The position numbers and the translations under genes are program-made. Below are positions 25,461-36,794 of a DNA stretch of 64,000 nucleotides, piece by piece. The notes beneath the pieces are model-generated. The model was not told the DNA's origin. It ran no database searches and worked only from the letters and a program-made list of their open reading frames with translations. Source of the stretch: Melieria omissa (Eukaryota; Arthropoda; Insecta; Diptera; Ulidiidae); assembly GCA_963971225.1 (NCBI GenBank), contig OZ020267.1, positions 116,260,936 to 116,324,935 on the forward strand, in the 5' to 3' direction. Position 1 is the first letter of the stretch; each line of letters opens with the position of its first letter.

Positions 25461-26075
25461 GGGTGTTTTTTTTAGAGGTTTGTTTTTCGAATAGAGATAA
25501 AACTGGCATTTTGTGGTCAAATCTGGCAACTCTAATGTCATTTATGTTCAGTTTGGTTTGCCATTTCATCATGAACAGGTTGACAAAAGAACAACGCTTG
25601 CAAATCGTGCAAATTTATTTCGAAAATAATGGTTCAGTTCGCGAAGTTTACCGCAAGCTCCGTCCATTTTATGGTCGACATAATCGTCCATCAGAGCAAA
25701 ATCGGTCCATCCATCTGTTAACCATGGGTCGTTTTCGCACTACGTTTACTCTATGTGATAATACGCATCCGCAGAGACGTCGAACAGTGCGCACCGAAGA
25801 AACAATTGCCGCTGTAGAGCAAAATGTTGAAGAGGACCCGAATGAATCGATTCGCCACCGTGCACAGCAATTGGAGCTTTGTCCATCAACTTTAAAAATT
25901 GGACCTGTAGAATTGGCTTTATTCGAGCCAGCCGCGGCGGCCACATGCCCGAAATCATATTTAAACATTAATGGCATAAAATTATCCTTCCAATAAAGCC
26001 AAATTGATGGACATTAAAACGATTTTCTTGTGTTTTATTTCAATTCGAAGTTCTATACCTCTAAAAAAAACACCC
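25461..26075 (+). mobile_element. Internally deleted Tc1/mariner-like element (615 bp)
   Basis: Inverted termini GGGTGTTTTTTTTAGAGGT are identical at both ends, flanked by TA (or TATA). A coding remnant shows the parent was an autonomous IS630/Tc1/mariner-type element. The present copy keeps only the two ends of the gene. Confidence 0.9.
25571..25973 (+). pseudogene. Tc1/mariner-like transposase, N-terminus fused to C-terminus by deletion
   Basis: From ATG at 25571 the frame reads MNRLTKEQRLQIVQIYFENN and GSVREVYRKLRPFYGRHNRP, an insect-transposase helix-turn-helix, then the linker RRTVRTEETIAAVEQNVEED and RHRAQQLELCPST. All of the catalytic core is missing. After about 25900 a different frame gives SRGGHMPEIIFKH and a stop, which looks like the natural C-terminus of this family. 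The remnant is therefore an internal deletion plus frameshift. No catalytic aspartate remains. Confidence 0.75.
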
Positions 26076-26077
26076 TA

Positions 26078-27330
26078 TAGTTAGGGACATAAAATCGCAT
26101 AAGAACAAATAGCAATTAACTGTTCTTTAAAATATGCCAAAAAGCTAAAGTTGCATTGATTTTTGGGAAGTTCTGCATTACTTTGTAGTTAGCTTATAGT
26201 TAGATCATGAAAGTTAACTAGAAGTGAGTTATTTTTGTAGTCGACTACCGAATTGCTTGCAGGGTGGCTATGTATTAAATTAAATGCACACACACACACA
26301 CACATGAACGCACATGCGATAATGCGGTCCAGAGATTTTACAGCAAGCTTTGTTGGCCGAGTTACGCTGCTGTGGCAATTAATGGCAACGCCAAACTGCT
26401 GCCAACCCTCTCCTGCGCAAATTGCAGCCTCTCCCTAGGCCGACCAATGTTTATAGCATTTGAAAATTAATGATTATTAATGCAAATTTGCACGCCATAC
26501 CAGCAACAGCACGTTCCATAATGCATTATCCTGTTAGTCGAATGCTGCTGGCAGGACATTGCTGATGCGTATGTTAGTGTTGCCAGATGTGTTCGTTTTA
26601 TAGGAAATAACTTAATCAGCAATATTCATTTGGAGTTTAACAAGTTGTGATTACCGGAAAAATACGAAAAATTGTGCATTTTTCGGAAATAGTAATGCAA
26701 GTCATAAGTTTGATATGTATTTGATTGCACCTGAAACTGATATGATTCATTAAAATATTTATATAAAATAAAATATATAAATACAAAAAGTCATTATTCG
26801 GTTCATTACGACTGACAGTTATGTTTCATTTTTTAGCTACGTCTTTGACGGGTAGTTGTCAGCGTCAGCGTATGGGCATTCCAACATTGATTCGGAAAAA
26901 AAGGTGCCCGTTGCCACACTTTTTTTATTGTTTAATATTAATTGAAAGACTAGTAGGGCCCCGCGGCTTTGCACGCAAGTTTGAAGTCAATGGGTCAATA
27001 TATCAAGTTCTTCTTAACCATTTGTTGATACCGACAGATTTTTATGAAAAAATACTTATCTTATAATTAATTTTTGATTTTTGAAAAATTTTAAAATGCA
27101 TGTGGAACTATTTTTGATTTGGAGTATTTTCACCAAGTTTGAAATCAATAGGGATACCATAGGTCTGTTTGGCAGAGAATAATTTGTACGAATTTGTACA
27201 AATTCTTACTGGATCCTGTTTGTTAACGCCAATTCTCCAGTAACGAGAGAGAAACTGAGAGCGTAAAGCAGGGGTGCCCAAAACCTTCTTATGGAAGAGC
27301 AAACACCAATACATACAAAGCATACTGTGC
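26078..27330. other. Non-coding AT-rich sequence
   Basis: This stretch contains a CA microsatellite at 26287-26304, AT-rich DNA and one copy (27111-27152) of a 42-base repeat also present at 44986-45027. I see no gene. Confidence 0.55.
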
Positions 27331-27528
27331 TGTGTGTGCAGGGACGGACGCAGAAAAAAATTTTGGGGGGGGTCCGATCGAAAAATTTGGATAATTAAAC
27401 AGTTGTGTTTGACAAACTTAATATTTATAACTTATGATTGTTCATTGAATCGCGTGTTGATTGGCGGTTTGCGAGTTTTATTTTCCAAAAAATAAACACA
27501 AGACAAAATCAATTTTTGGGTAAAAGTA

Positions 27529-28819
27529 ACACTTCGTTCAATAATGTGTGTGACTGACACATAGATGGCGGCACTAATACTAAATCAATATTTTTTTCGA
27601 AATTGTGAACCTTTTTAGGCTTAATGTCAAAATTATATGTCAATCCGACCATTAGTTTACAAGTTACAGTGCTTTAAGTGACACTACTTTTGAGTTTTAA
27701 AAAAAATGAATTCAAAGCAATTCCGTGTGCTGATTTATCATTGTTTTTTAATGAAAAAAAATACTGTTCAATGCCAGGAATGGCTTGAAAAACATTATTC
27801 GGACTCTGCTCCATCAAAAAGAACCATTTGTTATTGGTATGCCGAATTCAAACGTGGTCGTACAGACACCGATGACATTCCATCTACTGGACGGCCAAAT
27901 GACGCTGTTATTCCGGAAAACGTTGAAAAAACACTGAAAATCATTATGTCCGACCGTAAAGTGAAAGTGGGGGAGATTGCTGACATTCTAAAGATATCAG
28001 CAGGCAGTGTACACACCATAATACAAGAACATTTGGTTATGAAAAAGGTGTTTTCGAAATGGGTGCCGCGTTTGCTCACACCGGAGCAAAAACAACAACG
28101 AATCGATGATTCAAAGAGCTGTTTGGACATGTTTACGCGCAACAAGTCGGAGTTTTTGCGTCGGTACATCACAATGGATGAAACATGGATCCACCATTTC
28201 ACTCCAGAGTCAAATCGGCAGTCTGCTGAGTGGCATGCAACCGGTGAAAGCCGCCCAAAGCGTCCAAAGGCACAAACATCGGCTGGCAAGGTTATGGCGT
28301 CAGTATTTTGGGATGTGCACGAAATAATATTCATCGACTATCTTGAGAAAGGGAAAACAATCAATAGCGACTATTATATAGCGTTGTTGGAACGTTTGAA
28401 AGAAGAAATCGCGATTAAGCGGCCCCATATGAAGAAGAAAAAAGTGTTGTTTCACCAAGACAATGCACCGTGTCACAAGTCGATGAAAACGATGGCAAAA
28501 ATGCATGAATTGGGCCTCGAATTGCTTCCTCATCCCCCGTATTCTCCAGATTTGGCCCCCAGCGACTACTGGCTCTTCGCAGACCTCAAAAAGATGCTCC
28601 GTGGTAAGAGATTTGGCTCAAATGATGAAGTAATCGCCGAAACTAACGCCTATTTTTAAGGCAAAGAAAAATCGTTCTACAAAGGCGGTATCGAAAGATT
28701 GGAAAAGCGTTGGAATGATTGTATCTCCCTAAAAGGGGACTATGTTGATGAATAAAAACGAATTTTGGCAAAAAAATGTATTTTAATTAGTTAGTCACAC
28801 ACATTATTGAACGAAGTGT
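27529..28819 (+). mobile_element. Himar1/irritans-type mariner, nearly intact (1291 bp)
   Basis: TA lies on both sides (27527-27528 and 28820-28821), with perfect inverted termini of about 27 bp starting ACACTTCGTTCAATAATGTG. The length is standard for mariner. One long transposase frame fills the interior. It is nested inside the hAT element, so it is younger than that insertion. Confidence 0.97.
27706..28755 (+). pseudogene. Mariner transposase, full length apart from one stop codon
   Basis: A cut-and-paste transposase of the irritans subfamily, very similar to Himar1 as I remember it. Residues 1-110 hold two helix-turn-helix units (ICYWYAEFKRGRTDTDD, GRPNDAV, VGEIADILKIS). WVPRLLT (119-125) is the linker motif. 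The catalytic triad is D158 (TMDETW), D252 (HQDNAPCH) and D287 (SPDLAPSD), with the canonical 34 residues between the last two. Codon 318 is TAA (28657-28659). The same frame then continues GKEKSFYKGGIERLEKRW to the natural stop at 28753-28755, giving 349 residues, the family's normal size. The stop removes the last ~32 residues, so the copy is probably inactive, but only one substitution is evident. Confidence 0.95.
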
Positions 28820-28903
28820 TAGCTAAAAATAGTGATCATAATTAAAAAAAAATTTATTTTCAGTCAATTGGAATTTCATTTAACGTTATAATATTTTATA
28901 ATA

Positions 28904-29644
28904 CCAGGTATGCGCCTATGAAACCGGTAACGACATCTAGCGGTAAATAGCCGAATATTTATAAACTTCGGAACCGTACCAAATGTCATGTTTAGTTCTT
29001 CTGTCATATGTCAACAATATTCAGTTCACAATTTGTGAAGTTTCATCCAACAACGCATTGTTTGACGCTCCGGAAAATGTCGGATTACGTGCCTACAAAT
29101 TACGATTTGCGGACACAGTTAATTTTGTGTTACCATTTGAAGAAAAACACCTTCTAAAACCTGGTGAAACGGTTAACGGTGAACGTTACCAACAACAATT
29201 GGCCGATTTGAACCGTGCTGTACGCCAAAAACGCCCAGAATATGAAGCCAGGCAACACAAAGTGATTTTCCTCGATGACAACGCACCACCACACCGCACT
29301 AGAGCCACCAAAGAATTGGTTGCATCGTACAACTGGGAAGCTATTGCTCATGCGGCTTACTCACCAGACTTGGCGCCTTCGGATTATCACATGTTCGCAT
29401 CGATGGGCCACGCATTAACGGAACAGCGCTTCAATTCTCACGCAGAAGCCAAAAAATGGATCGATGATTGGTTTCAGGCAAAAGACGAAACATTTTTTTG
29501 GCGAGGCATCCATAAATTGCCTGAGAGATGGGAAAAATGTGTAGCTAGCGATGGTCATTACTTTGAAGAATAAAATTGTAATCATTTCCTCACAATAAAC
29601 GTGTTTTTCCAAAAATAATTACCGGTTTCATAGGCGCATACTGG
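28904..29644 (+). mobile_element. Second nested mariner, 5'-deleted (741 bp)
   Basis: It has TA on both sides (28902-28903 and 29645-29646) and inverted termini with GCGCCTATGAAACCGGTAA at both ends; one extra G lies near the left tip. It sits in the same hAT only 84 bases from the first mariner. About 550 bp are missing relative to a full mariner, at the expense of the 5' half of the gene. Confidence 0.93.
29110..29573 (+). pseudogene. Mariner transposase C-terminal half (different subfamily)
   Basis: The open frame reads through the catalytic C-terminal half: ETVNGERYQQQLADLNRAVR, FLDDNAPPH with the second aspartate, and AYSPDLAPSDYHMF with the third aspartate 34 residues on. It ends at KLPERWEKCVASDGHYFEE and a natural stop. 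The first catalytic aspartate and the whole DNA-binding half are absent. Sequence and termini differ from the mariner at 27529, so it is another lineage. This half is still free of stops. Confidence 0.88.
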
Positions 29645-29731
29645 TATAAGAAGCATTAATTGACAGTACACGAATCAAAGGATGAAATTGCAATACATAT
29701 GATTTACTGCCTTTAATATTAGGCAGAGTAT

Positions 29732-30008
29732 TTACAGAGTGATGTCAATTCTTCTTGTTCTTTTTGCGAGAATATCCAGAATTTGATCACTGGTAACATT
29801 CACATCTCTGTGAAAGTTAAGAAGCGCCAGTCCATTCAGTCGTTCCTCTCCATTCCGGTTGCGCAAGTAAGTTTTTAACCTTCGCAAAGTGGAGAAGGAC
29901 CGTTCACTAGAGGCAACTGTGACCGGTAGTGTCCCACAAATTTGAAAAAGCCTGTATATCTGGCTGTAAAATCTTCTATTGCAAACGTTTTGTGACTTTT
30001 TCTGTCAA
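29732..30008 (-). pseudogene. hAT transposase C-terminal dimerisation (hATC) remnant
   Basis: The minus-strand frame gives SQIYRLFQICGTLPVTVASS, ERSFSTLRRLKTYLRNRNGE and ERLNGLALLNFHRDVNVTSD, ending at a natural stop at 29732. SERSFS-x-LRR-LKTYLRN and LNGLALL are the signature of the hATC domain of ZMYM1-like hAT proteins, which drives transposase dimerisation. The frame closes upstream at a stop near 30010. The RNase-H core is missing and the two mariners lie beyond the 3' side of this gene. Confidence 0.9.
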
Positions 30009-30335
30009 ACTGTCAAAAAATAAACAAACGAAAAATGCATCTTTCTCGCACTACAGTAGGTTGCGAGTCGTCTAACGATAGTACTATTAATACATGTGGC
30101 ATGATAATAACACTCAATTACTACTGTGATCTTGACCAGAAAAGTTGTGAAAATAAACTGAAAATTACGAAATAAAGTGGAATGAATCATATTTGTAATG
30201 TACCAACTTGTGATGTGGATTTAGTTTATGCGGTTGAAAGACCGTGTGCTGTAAGGGGTTTTGAAAAAGTCTGAGATTTCGGGGGGGGGTCCGGACCCCC
30301 CGGACCACCCCCCTGCGTCCGTCCCTGTGTGTGTG

Positions 30336-33300
30336 TATACTAAAATACTTATGCCAACGATCATTTACAAAAACAAATGAGGAACTGGAATCCTCAGCCT
30401 ATGCTGAAGAGCATTTACAAAAACAAATGAGCAACGAGAGCATAGGGCATGGGCACCTCAGGCGTAAAGTGACAGTTCATTTTGTGAGAACTTGCAAGTT
30501 TTTACTGGAGAAATTTTGTCGAATAAATTTTAGCCAGTAAGAATAAGAACAAGAAAAACATATGACTGGCTGCCATACGATCGACTGCAAAGAAAAATAA
30601 ATTTTGAGGCAAATGGAAACAGCAAAGAAATCGTGCATTCGCAAGTCTGCTGACCCACAACAGTCTTGCTCAGCTTTACCCGCTGAAGCTGAAAGGGAAT
30701 AATTGCAGATTGAGCGCAACGAACTATTTGCATTTTGCATTAAAAGTCTGATTTAACTTAATTTTCCCTACCACTTCAAACCTCAAATTAAACTTTTAGA
30801 TCAGCTGTTTCGTTCCTTAACCCTCCTGTTTACACCCTTTTTACTGTGTATTGTGAGTGGGCCAAGTCCCAGTGGTGTAACCAAGAGTTTAAACTTGCAA
30901 ATTCTTACAAATTGCTGTTTGTTCACTTTTTTGGATAGTTTGATTTTAGGGAGCGTACGCTGGCTTACTCTCCTGATATTTTTTACTGGAAATTTGGCCA
31001 AACACACCTCATGTCAAGTTTCTTCATACAACACCTTAACCCATGTTTTGCCCCTTTGTATTCCGAATTTAAAAAAATATCGTCTTAGTGGAGGTTCATT
31101 TTTCAAGGTGATTCCACAGTTCAAATTTCATATTTGTAGCTTTAGCGATTTGGGCAGGCCGGCCGCGGAAAATGTGGCAACGCCACACAAACATAAATGA
31201 GCGCATAATTATAATTCAATGATTTTTATTGTTGTGATGAAAATGAAATCCCGCATGGATCAGCACGCTGGCCTAAGAATTCACACATTCGCACTGCAGT
31301 AATTAGCAATGTAAGTCTGAAACCGGCCACCCTAGCCAGCTTTTCCCGCTCCACCACACCCTGCGGTTTGCTACAAGCGCAGTGCAATGACACCTTTGAC
31401 TCGGCGGCAGCAACAACAACTGCTGCACACAAGCTGCAACTATTGTAAAAATTCATATGACATGTTAAAAATTCCTTTTGTGTCGTCGTGCCTTGTTGCG
31501 CGAGTAGGAGCTGCATTTAGGTACACTGCGCGATAATTAAATAACCTGCATCGCTTGTGGCAACCTAACGCAAGCGAAAAACTCCCTGCTGTGCCGCTTG
31601 TTGCAGCAACACCGGCAGGCAACATTCAGCAAACAGCAGGCAGCCAGAAAGACAGACAAGCAGAGACAGAGCCAAACGTCTCACAAGCGCGCTGCTGGTA
31701 TGGCAGCCGCCGCTCTCTCCCTCCGCGAGGCAATAAATTAACAGACGCATGCAAATTTTTGACATATTTGCATTTGCAGCATCAGCATCAACTGCGCCGG
31801 CCGTAACACCGACGAAAGGCGGCAGAAGAAATGCAGCTGCATCAGCAGCGGCATGCAACGGTGCCAGCCACGAGCGGTGTTGCTTGTGCGTGCTTCTTGT
31901 TAGGTTAGATAAAACGTCTCGTCATCATCTTGCTTGGAAGTAATTTATCATAAACATGTCCGTAGCTGCTGCCGTTTGCAGTGAGGATGTAGCGCTGTCT
32001 CTGGCCGAAGAGATTGCACTGGCTGCTGTACCCAATTTCAAGTAGATTACGTTTTGCTGCTGCCGCGCAGCTTCTTCTCCATGTTCGCTTCTCAACGCTG
32101 TGCTCCCTTCCGCCAGCATGCGTCACGTGGCCGCTGGGGATTTCGCGAACGCCAAAGCCAATACAGCAAGTGTTTCTGTTCTACATTTGTTGTTTTCGCC
32201 TTGTCTACCTTGGCACGTCACGTAGCTGCGTGTGCGCCACTGAAAGCGCGCTTGTGTAAGCCACACGCTAGTGACGTCGGGTTTTCACTGCTGCGCCGTA
32301 GCTCTGTTTGACACTAATCGCGTTCGTGTTGGAATTCGATATTCATCTGCGGCTTAACCAATTGAAGCATACGTATGAGTTTCAGCGTGGCCAATCTGTA
32401 TGACCCAACATGCAAGAAACTATTTTGACATTTTTATATTTTGCGCCCGAAGAATGTGAGCCTAAGTACAAGTTTGACACTCAGCTCCTCAGAGCCCAAG
32501 TTCAGTCATCGGACAAGACTGCACCAGACCCGCTCCTGCCGTCAGATGGCATAAATGAAGCGGCCGAACTCGGTAGGATCTCTGATGCCGTATGAAAGAT
32601 CGAATATGTAGAAATGTAAATGGTAGTGGACCAACCACGACATTACTTCAGTCGGTGCATAGCCTGCAACAGGTGGACTGTGAAAAAATAAACAACACAC
32701 ACCAGTGCCAAAACTCAAAACAATTACTATAAACACCGAGACAAGCCACAGAATAAGTCGCATAATTTCCACATTTCTGCGAAGGTCCCTGCACATTTTT
32801 ATCCGTAGCTCTTCAGCGTTCTTTGCCGTTCTGCTTTTTTGGCTGACTTCTCGCGATTTTCTCAATTTGACTCTGGCTTCTTGCTGCGTGCTTCGACCCA
32901 CATTGCGGAGTTGTTGTTGTTACGATAGCGATGGTTTTGTGTAAACACAGGAACCACCAACGACGGTAACAGCAATGGCGTCGGTCTTTAGTCATATTTC
33001 AACTGACACAACAGCGTCAACAACAACAACAACAATGAAAACAACAATAAGTCAAAATGCGATTTGTACGAATTGAAGAAGCAGCAGAGTACAGCAGTGG
33101 CAACAACGCCCGTCTGCGGCAAGCAGCGGATAAAAATACAGACTGTCAGCCGACATACGTGCTGCCACGCCGCTTCGCATGCCACATACCAGAGTCCTGC
33201 GTGCACTTTTTCACTTTGTTCATGTCGAAGCCTCGCCGGTCTTTCTGCGGTGTTCAGTGCTCTGCATACAATTCCCATACGCTGCCTACCGCCTTGACGG

Positions 33301-36300
33301 CGGGTATGCGTGCCGTGCGCTGTTGTGCTTTTCATTTGTGGATACGTATGCGCGGCGCCCCCAAATCTGCCACGGCTTAGGCGTTTTTTCGCACGGGGCT
33401 GCGCGTGCATTCGAATTACACATCAGTGGCGTTAGCTTCATCGCTTCCGCAAGCGGCCCGCCTCGTCATGCTGCTTCCCCTCGTTTACAGTGCAACGTGC
33501 ACATTTACTTTGCCATTCGTTGCCGTCTGTTGTTACTTTTGCATCGTGTATGTGTAGCAAAATTATGAGCAAACAAGATGTAAATCAAATGTTTCCGGCT
33601 GCGCTAATTTGCTTTTTCGCCTCAATGGCGTGCGCTGCCTTCGCGCAATACTACTGCGTCTGGATGCGTGCACAAGGGTTAAACGAGAGGCAAATCGACA
33701 GAAAATTTATATGCAATGAAGATACAATGAAGCTGAGAAAAAAAAACACCACCGCACATCCATACCCCGCCACGCCGCAGCACAAAACGAAAAAAAAAAT
33801 ATGAAAATGGCGGCAGCGACGCCAGCAATGAATTACGAGTATTTGCTTTTGCCCCAACTCCCCCCCCCCCCCTTCACCGCACTAAAGCCGTTCTCTGTGC
33901 CATTCCTGTTTTTCTCACCTCGGCCCATCCCCGACCAATGCCTTTGAGTCGTAGCCAGAAGTAAAAATGTAGTCGCATACCTCAGCTGGCAGTCAACACG
34001 CAGCGCTGGCCGGCGCAACTGAAACTGCGCACATGCCGCCCGGTGTCGAGCTTTTGGCAGCCACCCTGGCGGGCCTGCTTCCCACTCTATTTGCGTGCAC
34101 TTAAGTGTGCGTTTTCCTTAGTGAGCTATGCCTCTGCATCTTTTTACATACTCGACACGGCGCACTACAGTTCACAGAGCGTTGTGGGCGGGAAGACAGT
34201 GCGTCAGTGGCCAACACACCAAAGAGCCGAGGTGCACGTCGCCTAACGAAGAAGCGCAACCAAAATAAAAGGGGTACAACTGGCGTTGCCAACCGGCAAG
34301 CGATGGTACATTAAAGTGTCATTGCAGTATATAAATAAACATGTCTACATGTGGAAGTGAGCGGCGCGCACTAATGGTGACAGTGCCGGTTATGCAATAC
34401 GGCCAAGACCGGGCCCCCGTTGGCTCATCGTTTAAGACGAGTCATTCTGGTCATTTCCGGCAGTATGCCCGTCTGTTTGCCGATCTGCTCATTTCGATAC
34501 CTTGACTTTAATATCATAGGAGCTGCAAAGCTCCAGCAAGAAATTGTTCGACAAATTTAAACTCTACTTTGCACCGAAGGCATCACATAACGATGCATAG
34601 CGTAGCTTTTCACAAGCAGCAGACATCCATAGATCTCTGGATCTCTTCAAAAAAACTGGCATTCCGAACCATTACAATTTTACCGCTTGTAAAACCGCCA
34701 CTGTCGTCTTGCCAAAGATCAGAGCGTATGTAACTCACATGGAATCTCTGCGTAAGTTGTTCACTGCATTATGGCAAATCCTCAAGGGAAATTCAATGTT
34801 TATTTACTCGAATTTCTCATTTTCGGGATGACACATTTCAATTGTTTACCGCCGACACTGGCTCGCAGCAGCAGAAGGGCAGCGAAACACGACGCAAACA
34901 CCCCATGTCTGATTTGGATGAACCGAAATGCGGCGCAAACAGGGAAGCGGTAGGAAGGCAGCAAAAAATTGAATTGGATTTCGGTTGACCATGTGGAAGC
35001 GAAGGCAAACACAAAAAACGAAAATAAACGAATGCGGACAAATAAAATACCCGCTGCGCCCAAGATTAAACGAAGAAAGTGGAAGTTATTTGTTAGTTAA
35101 TCGAGCGTGACACATAATGAACCAAACAACCCGGATCCGCACCAACTTGAAGCGCGCCAAACTCTGCAGCCTGAACTGCGAAAGAGTGACTAACGCAGCG
35201 TCGCCGGTATTGAAATTCTATCTTCAGGACAGTTTAGTACACATGCATTAGCCGGTCTCGCCGGTAATTTTACTTATCGGCAGAGTATCGCGGTTCTGGC
35301 AGTAGTTGCTTGGATATTCCAGGCAAACCGAATAGAAAGCAGTGAGCGCTGGTTGAGTGGCTGGTTACCCGTTCACACCGTTAGCACTGTTTGTGCTAAG
35401 TACGCAGCAGCACGAAGTTTGCCTTTGCGGCACTCTAATCAAGCCAACTACTCCACTTGACACGCTGATGGCCACAGCTGTCCAGTTGCCTGAAGAAGGC
35501 GCAACGCATCTCTGGGGCTTTCCTGCAGCGGCTTCGTAAGCAAATACGCGTCTGGCGGAGGAAGGCGGCGTGGCAGTAGACAGCTCTGTGGCGTTTTATG
35601 TCCACTTCATTAGCCACATTTAAAGTTGCGCCTTCGCGCTATTCAAGAGTTCCAGGCAAGCTCCGATGGTTTGTGTAGTCTGAGATTCTTTCACACACAC
35701 ATACTGCTGGACATTTTGACTGGAAAAACACATACAATACATACATACATAAATGGAGGATGATGTGCTATACTGAGTGCGTTTTGGTGTCGTCGCTCCA
35801 GCATCCGCATCGGTGTTCACTCGCATTCAAGTTGTTGCCCAACTAAAAGTTATAATAAGCATCAGAGTAAGAGACATTTTGCCGTACGCATCGCGCCGCA
35901 TATAAGTCAAGGCACAAGAAACCTGTGGCCTGCTGACGAGCACTGACTGCAAGTCGTGAGGCGAGTTCGCCAGCACATTTCACAACAAATTTCAAATGAC
36001 TGACGAACTGTCTGTGTGTAGCGGCGGAGGTGGCAACTGAGGCGGCTCAAGAAGGCCAAATACAACACTACTAAGAAGCAACTTCGCGCTGCGCTGTTCA
36101 CCACATTCTCCTTGTTTGCATTAAGGAAATAAATTACAGTCGCCAGTCAACACATTCACACGTGTTTACACAAATCTGCACGGCATCCCGGCCCCGTTCG
36201 CCCAACCGACAAACGGCGAGAAAAACAATTACTATCGCAATTTCGCAGACTCGTTGCTGGGGCCGTCTGTACGCATGTTTGTCCAGTCATTCGATCGACG

Positions 36301-36586
36301 ACAGACATTAACATCGGTGGCGTACGTGTTCCGGGCCACTTTTACTCCGCATTAGAGAAAAAGAAAGCGAACAAAATCCTGTGCACTTAACGCGCTTTTC
36401 CTGATGAGCTTTCATTATTAGATTGGATCGCTTGTTGTTAGTGCCGTCGATGTTATTGCTGCTTAAGAGTTGCGTGAGCAACACAGACTAATCGTGAAGG
36501 CGCACACAGTGCTGTACAGTGGCAGTTTTCTTGCTGGATTAATTGCGAACGTGGCTTAAATTAATGGACAGTCGCTTGCATACATA
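30336..36586. other. Non-coding host sequence, no gene recognised
   Basis: It starts with a 50-bp-period partial duplication (CATTTACAAAAACAAATGAG at 30362 and 30412). It then contains CAACAA runs (33018-33035), a 13-C homopolymer at 33860-33872 and several overlapping open frames in GC-richer DNA. A minus-strand frame at 32542-32901 has a credible transmembrane stretch but no family match. No exon is assigned. Confidence 0.5.
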
Positions 36587-36792
36587 TAAATACAAAAGAG
36601 TCAAAACTCAAAATTTTCCGAAATCCGTTTTTTTTTTCAACAAATAAATTCACAGTTTATCTCTATTTTAAAAATTGCATTCTTATCTTTTTTCATTCTT
36701 CATGTTTTTGTTATGGCGTTACTTCTGTAGGATCAACAGTTTTTGCCTCTCCTGAAAACTTGAGTTGTGACTCTTTTGGATTTAGTGTGCGA
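36587..36792. mobile_element. Short MITE, same family as 47612-48247
   Basis: The inverted ends contain AAAGAGTCAAAACTCAA on the left and AAAGAGTCACAACTCAA when the right end is read on the other strand. The right tip TCGCACAC next to TA matches the tip of the larger element at 47612. The inner right side (CAGTTTTTGC...TCCTGAAAA) also matches that element. This copy is more diverged and about 205 bp; the left boundary is uncertain by 2 bases. Confidence 0.65.
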
Positions 36793-36794
36793 TA

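Larger units (their letters stand above)
24970..26230. repeat. AGTTAG/CTAACT-rich repeat block, possible old MITE with nested insertion
   Basis: Both flanks of the 25461 element are full of AGTTAGTT and its complement. The two outer edges (about 24970-25005, and 26185-26230 read in reverse) are loosely similar as inverted repeats (AACTCA...CTTT...TCTAACTA). A core of 28 bases (TTCTGCATTACTTTGTAGTT then AGCTTATA) is present twice in direct orientation at 25431-25458 and 26171-26198, with looser similarity for about 60 bases before it. Boundaries are not certain. Confidence 0.4.
27339..30327 (-). mobile_element. hAT transposon (Ac/Tam3-like, ZMYM1-type) carrying two nested mariners
   Basis: The 15-bp perfect inverted termini CAGGGACGGACGCAG are followed by G-rich subterminal DNA. 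An exact 8-bp target duplication TGTGTGTG lies at 27331-27338 and 30328-30335. CAGGG ends with 8-bp duplications are diagnostic of hAT elements. Own sequence is only 27339-27528, 28820-28903 and 29645-30327; the rest is two later insertions. A C-terminal transposase remnant is on the minus strand. This copy has lost most of its gene. Confidence 0.93.
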
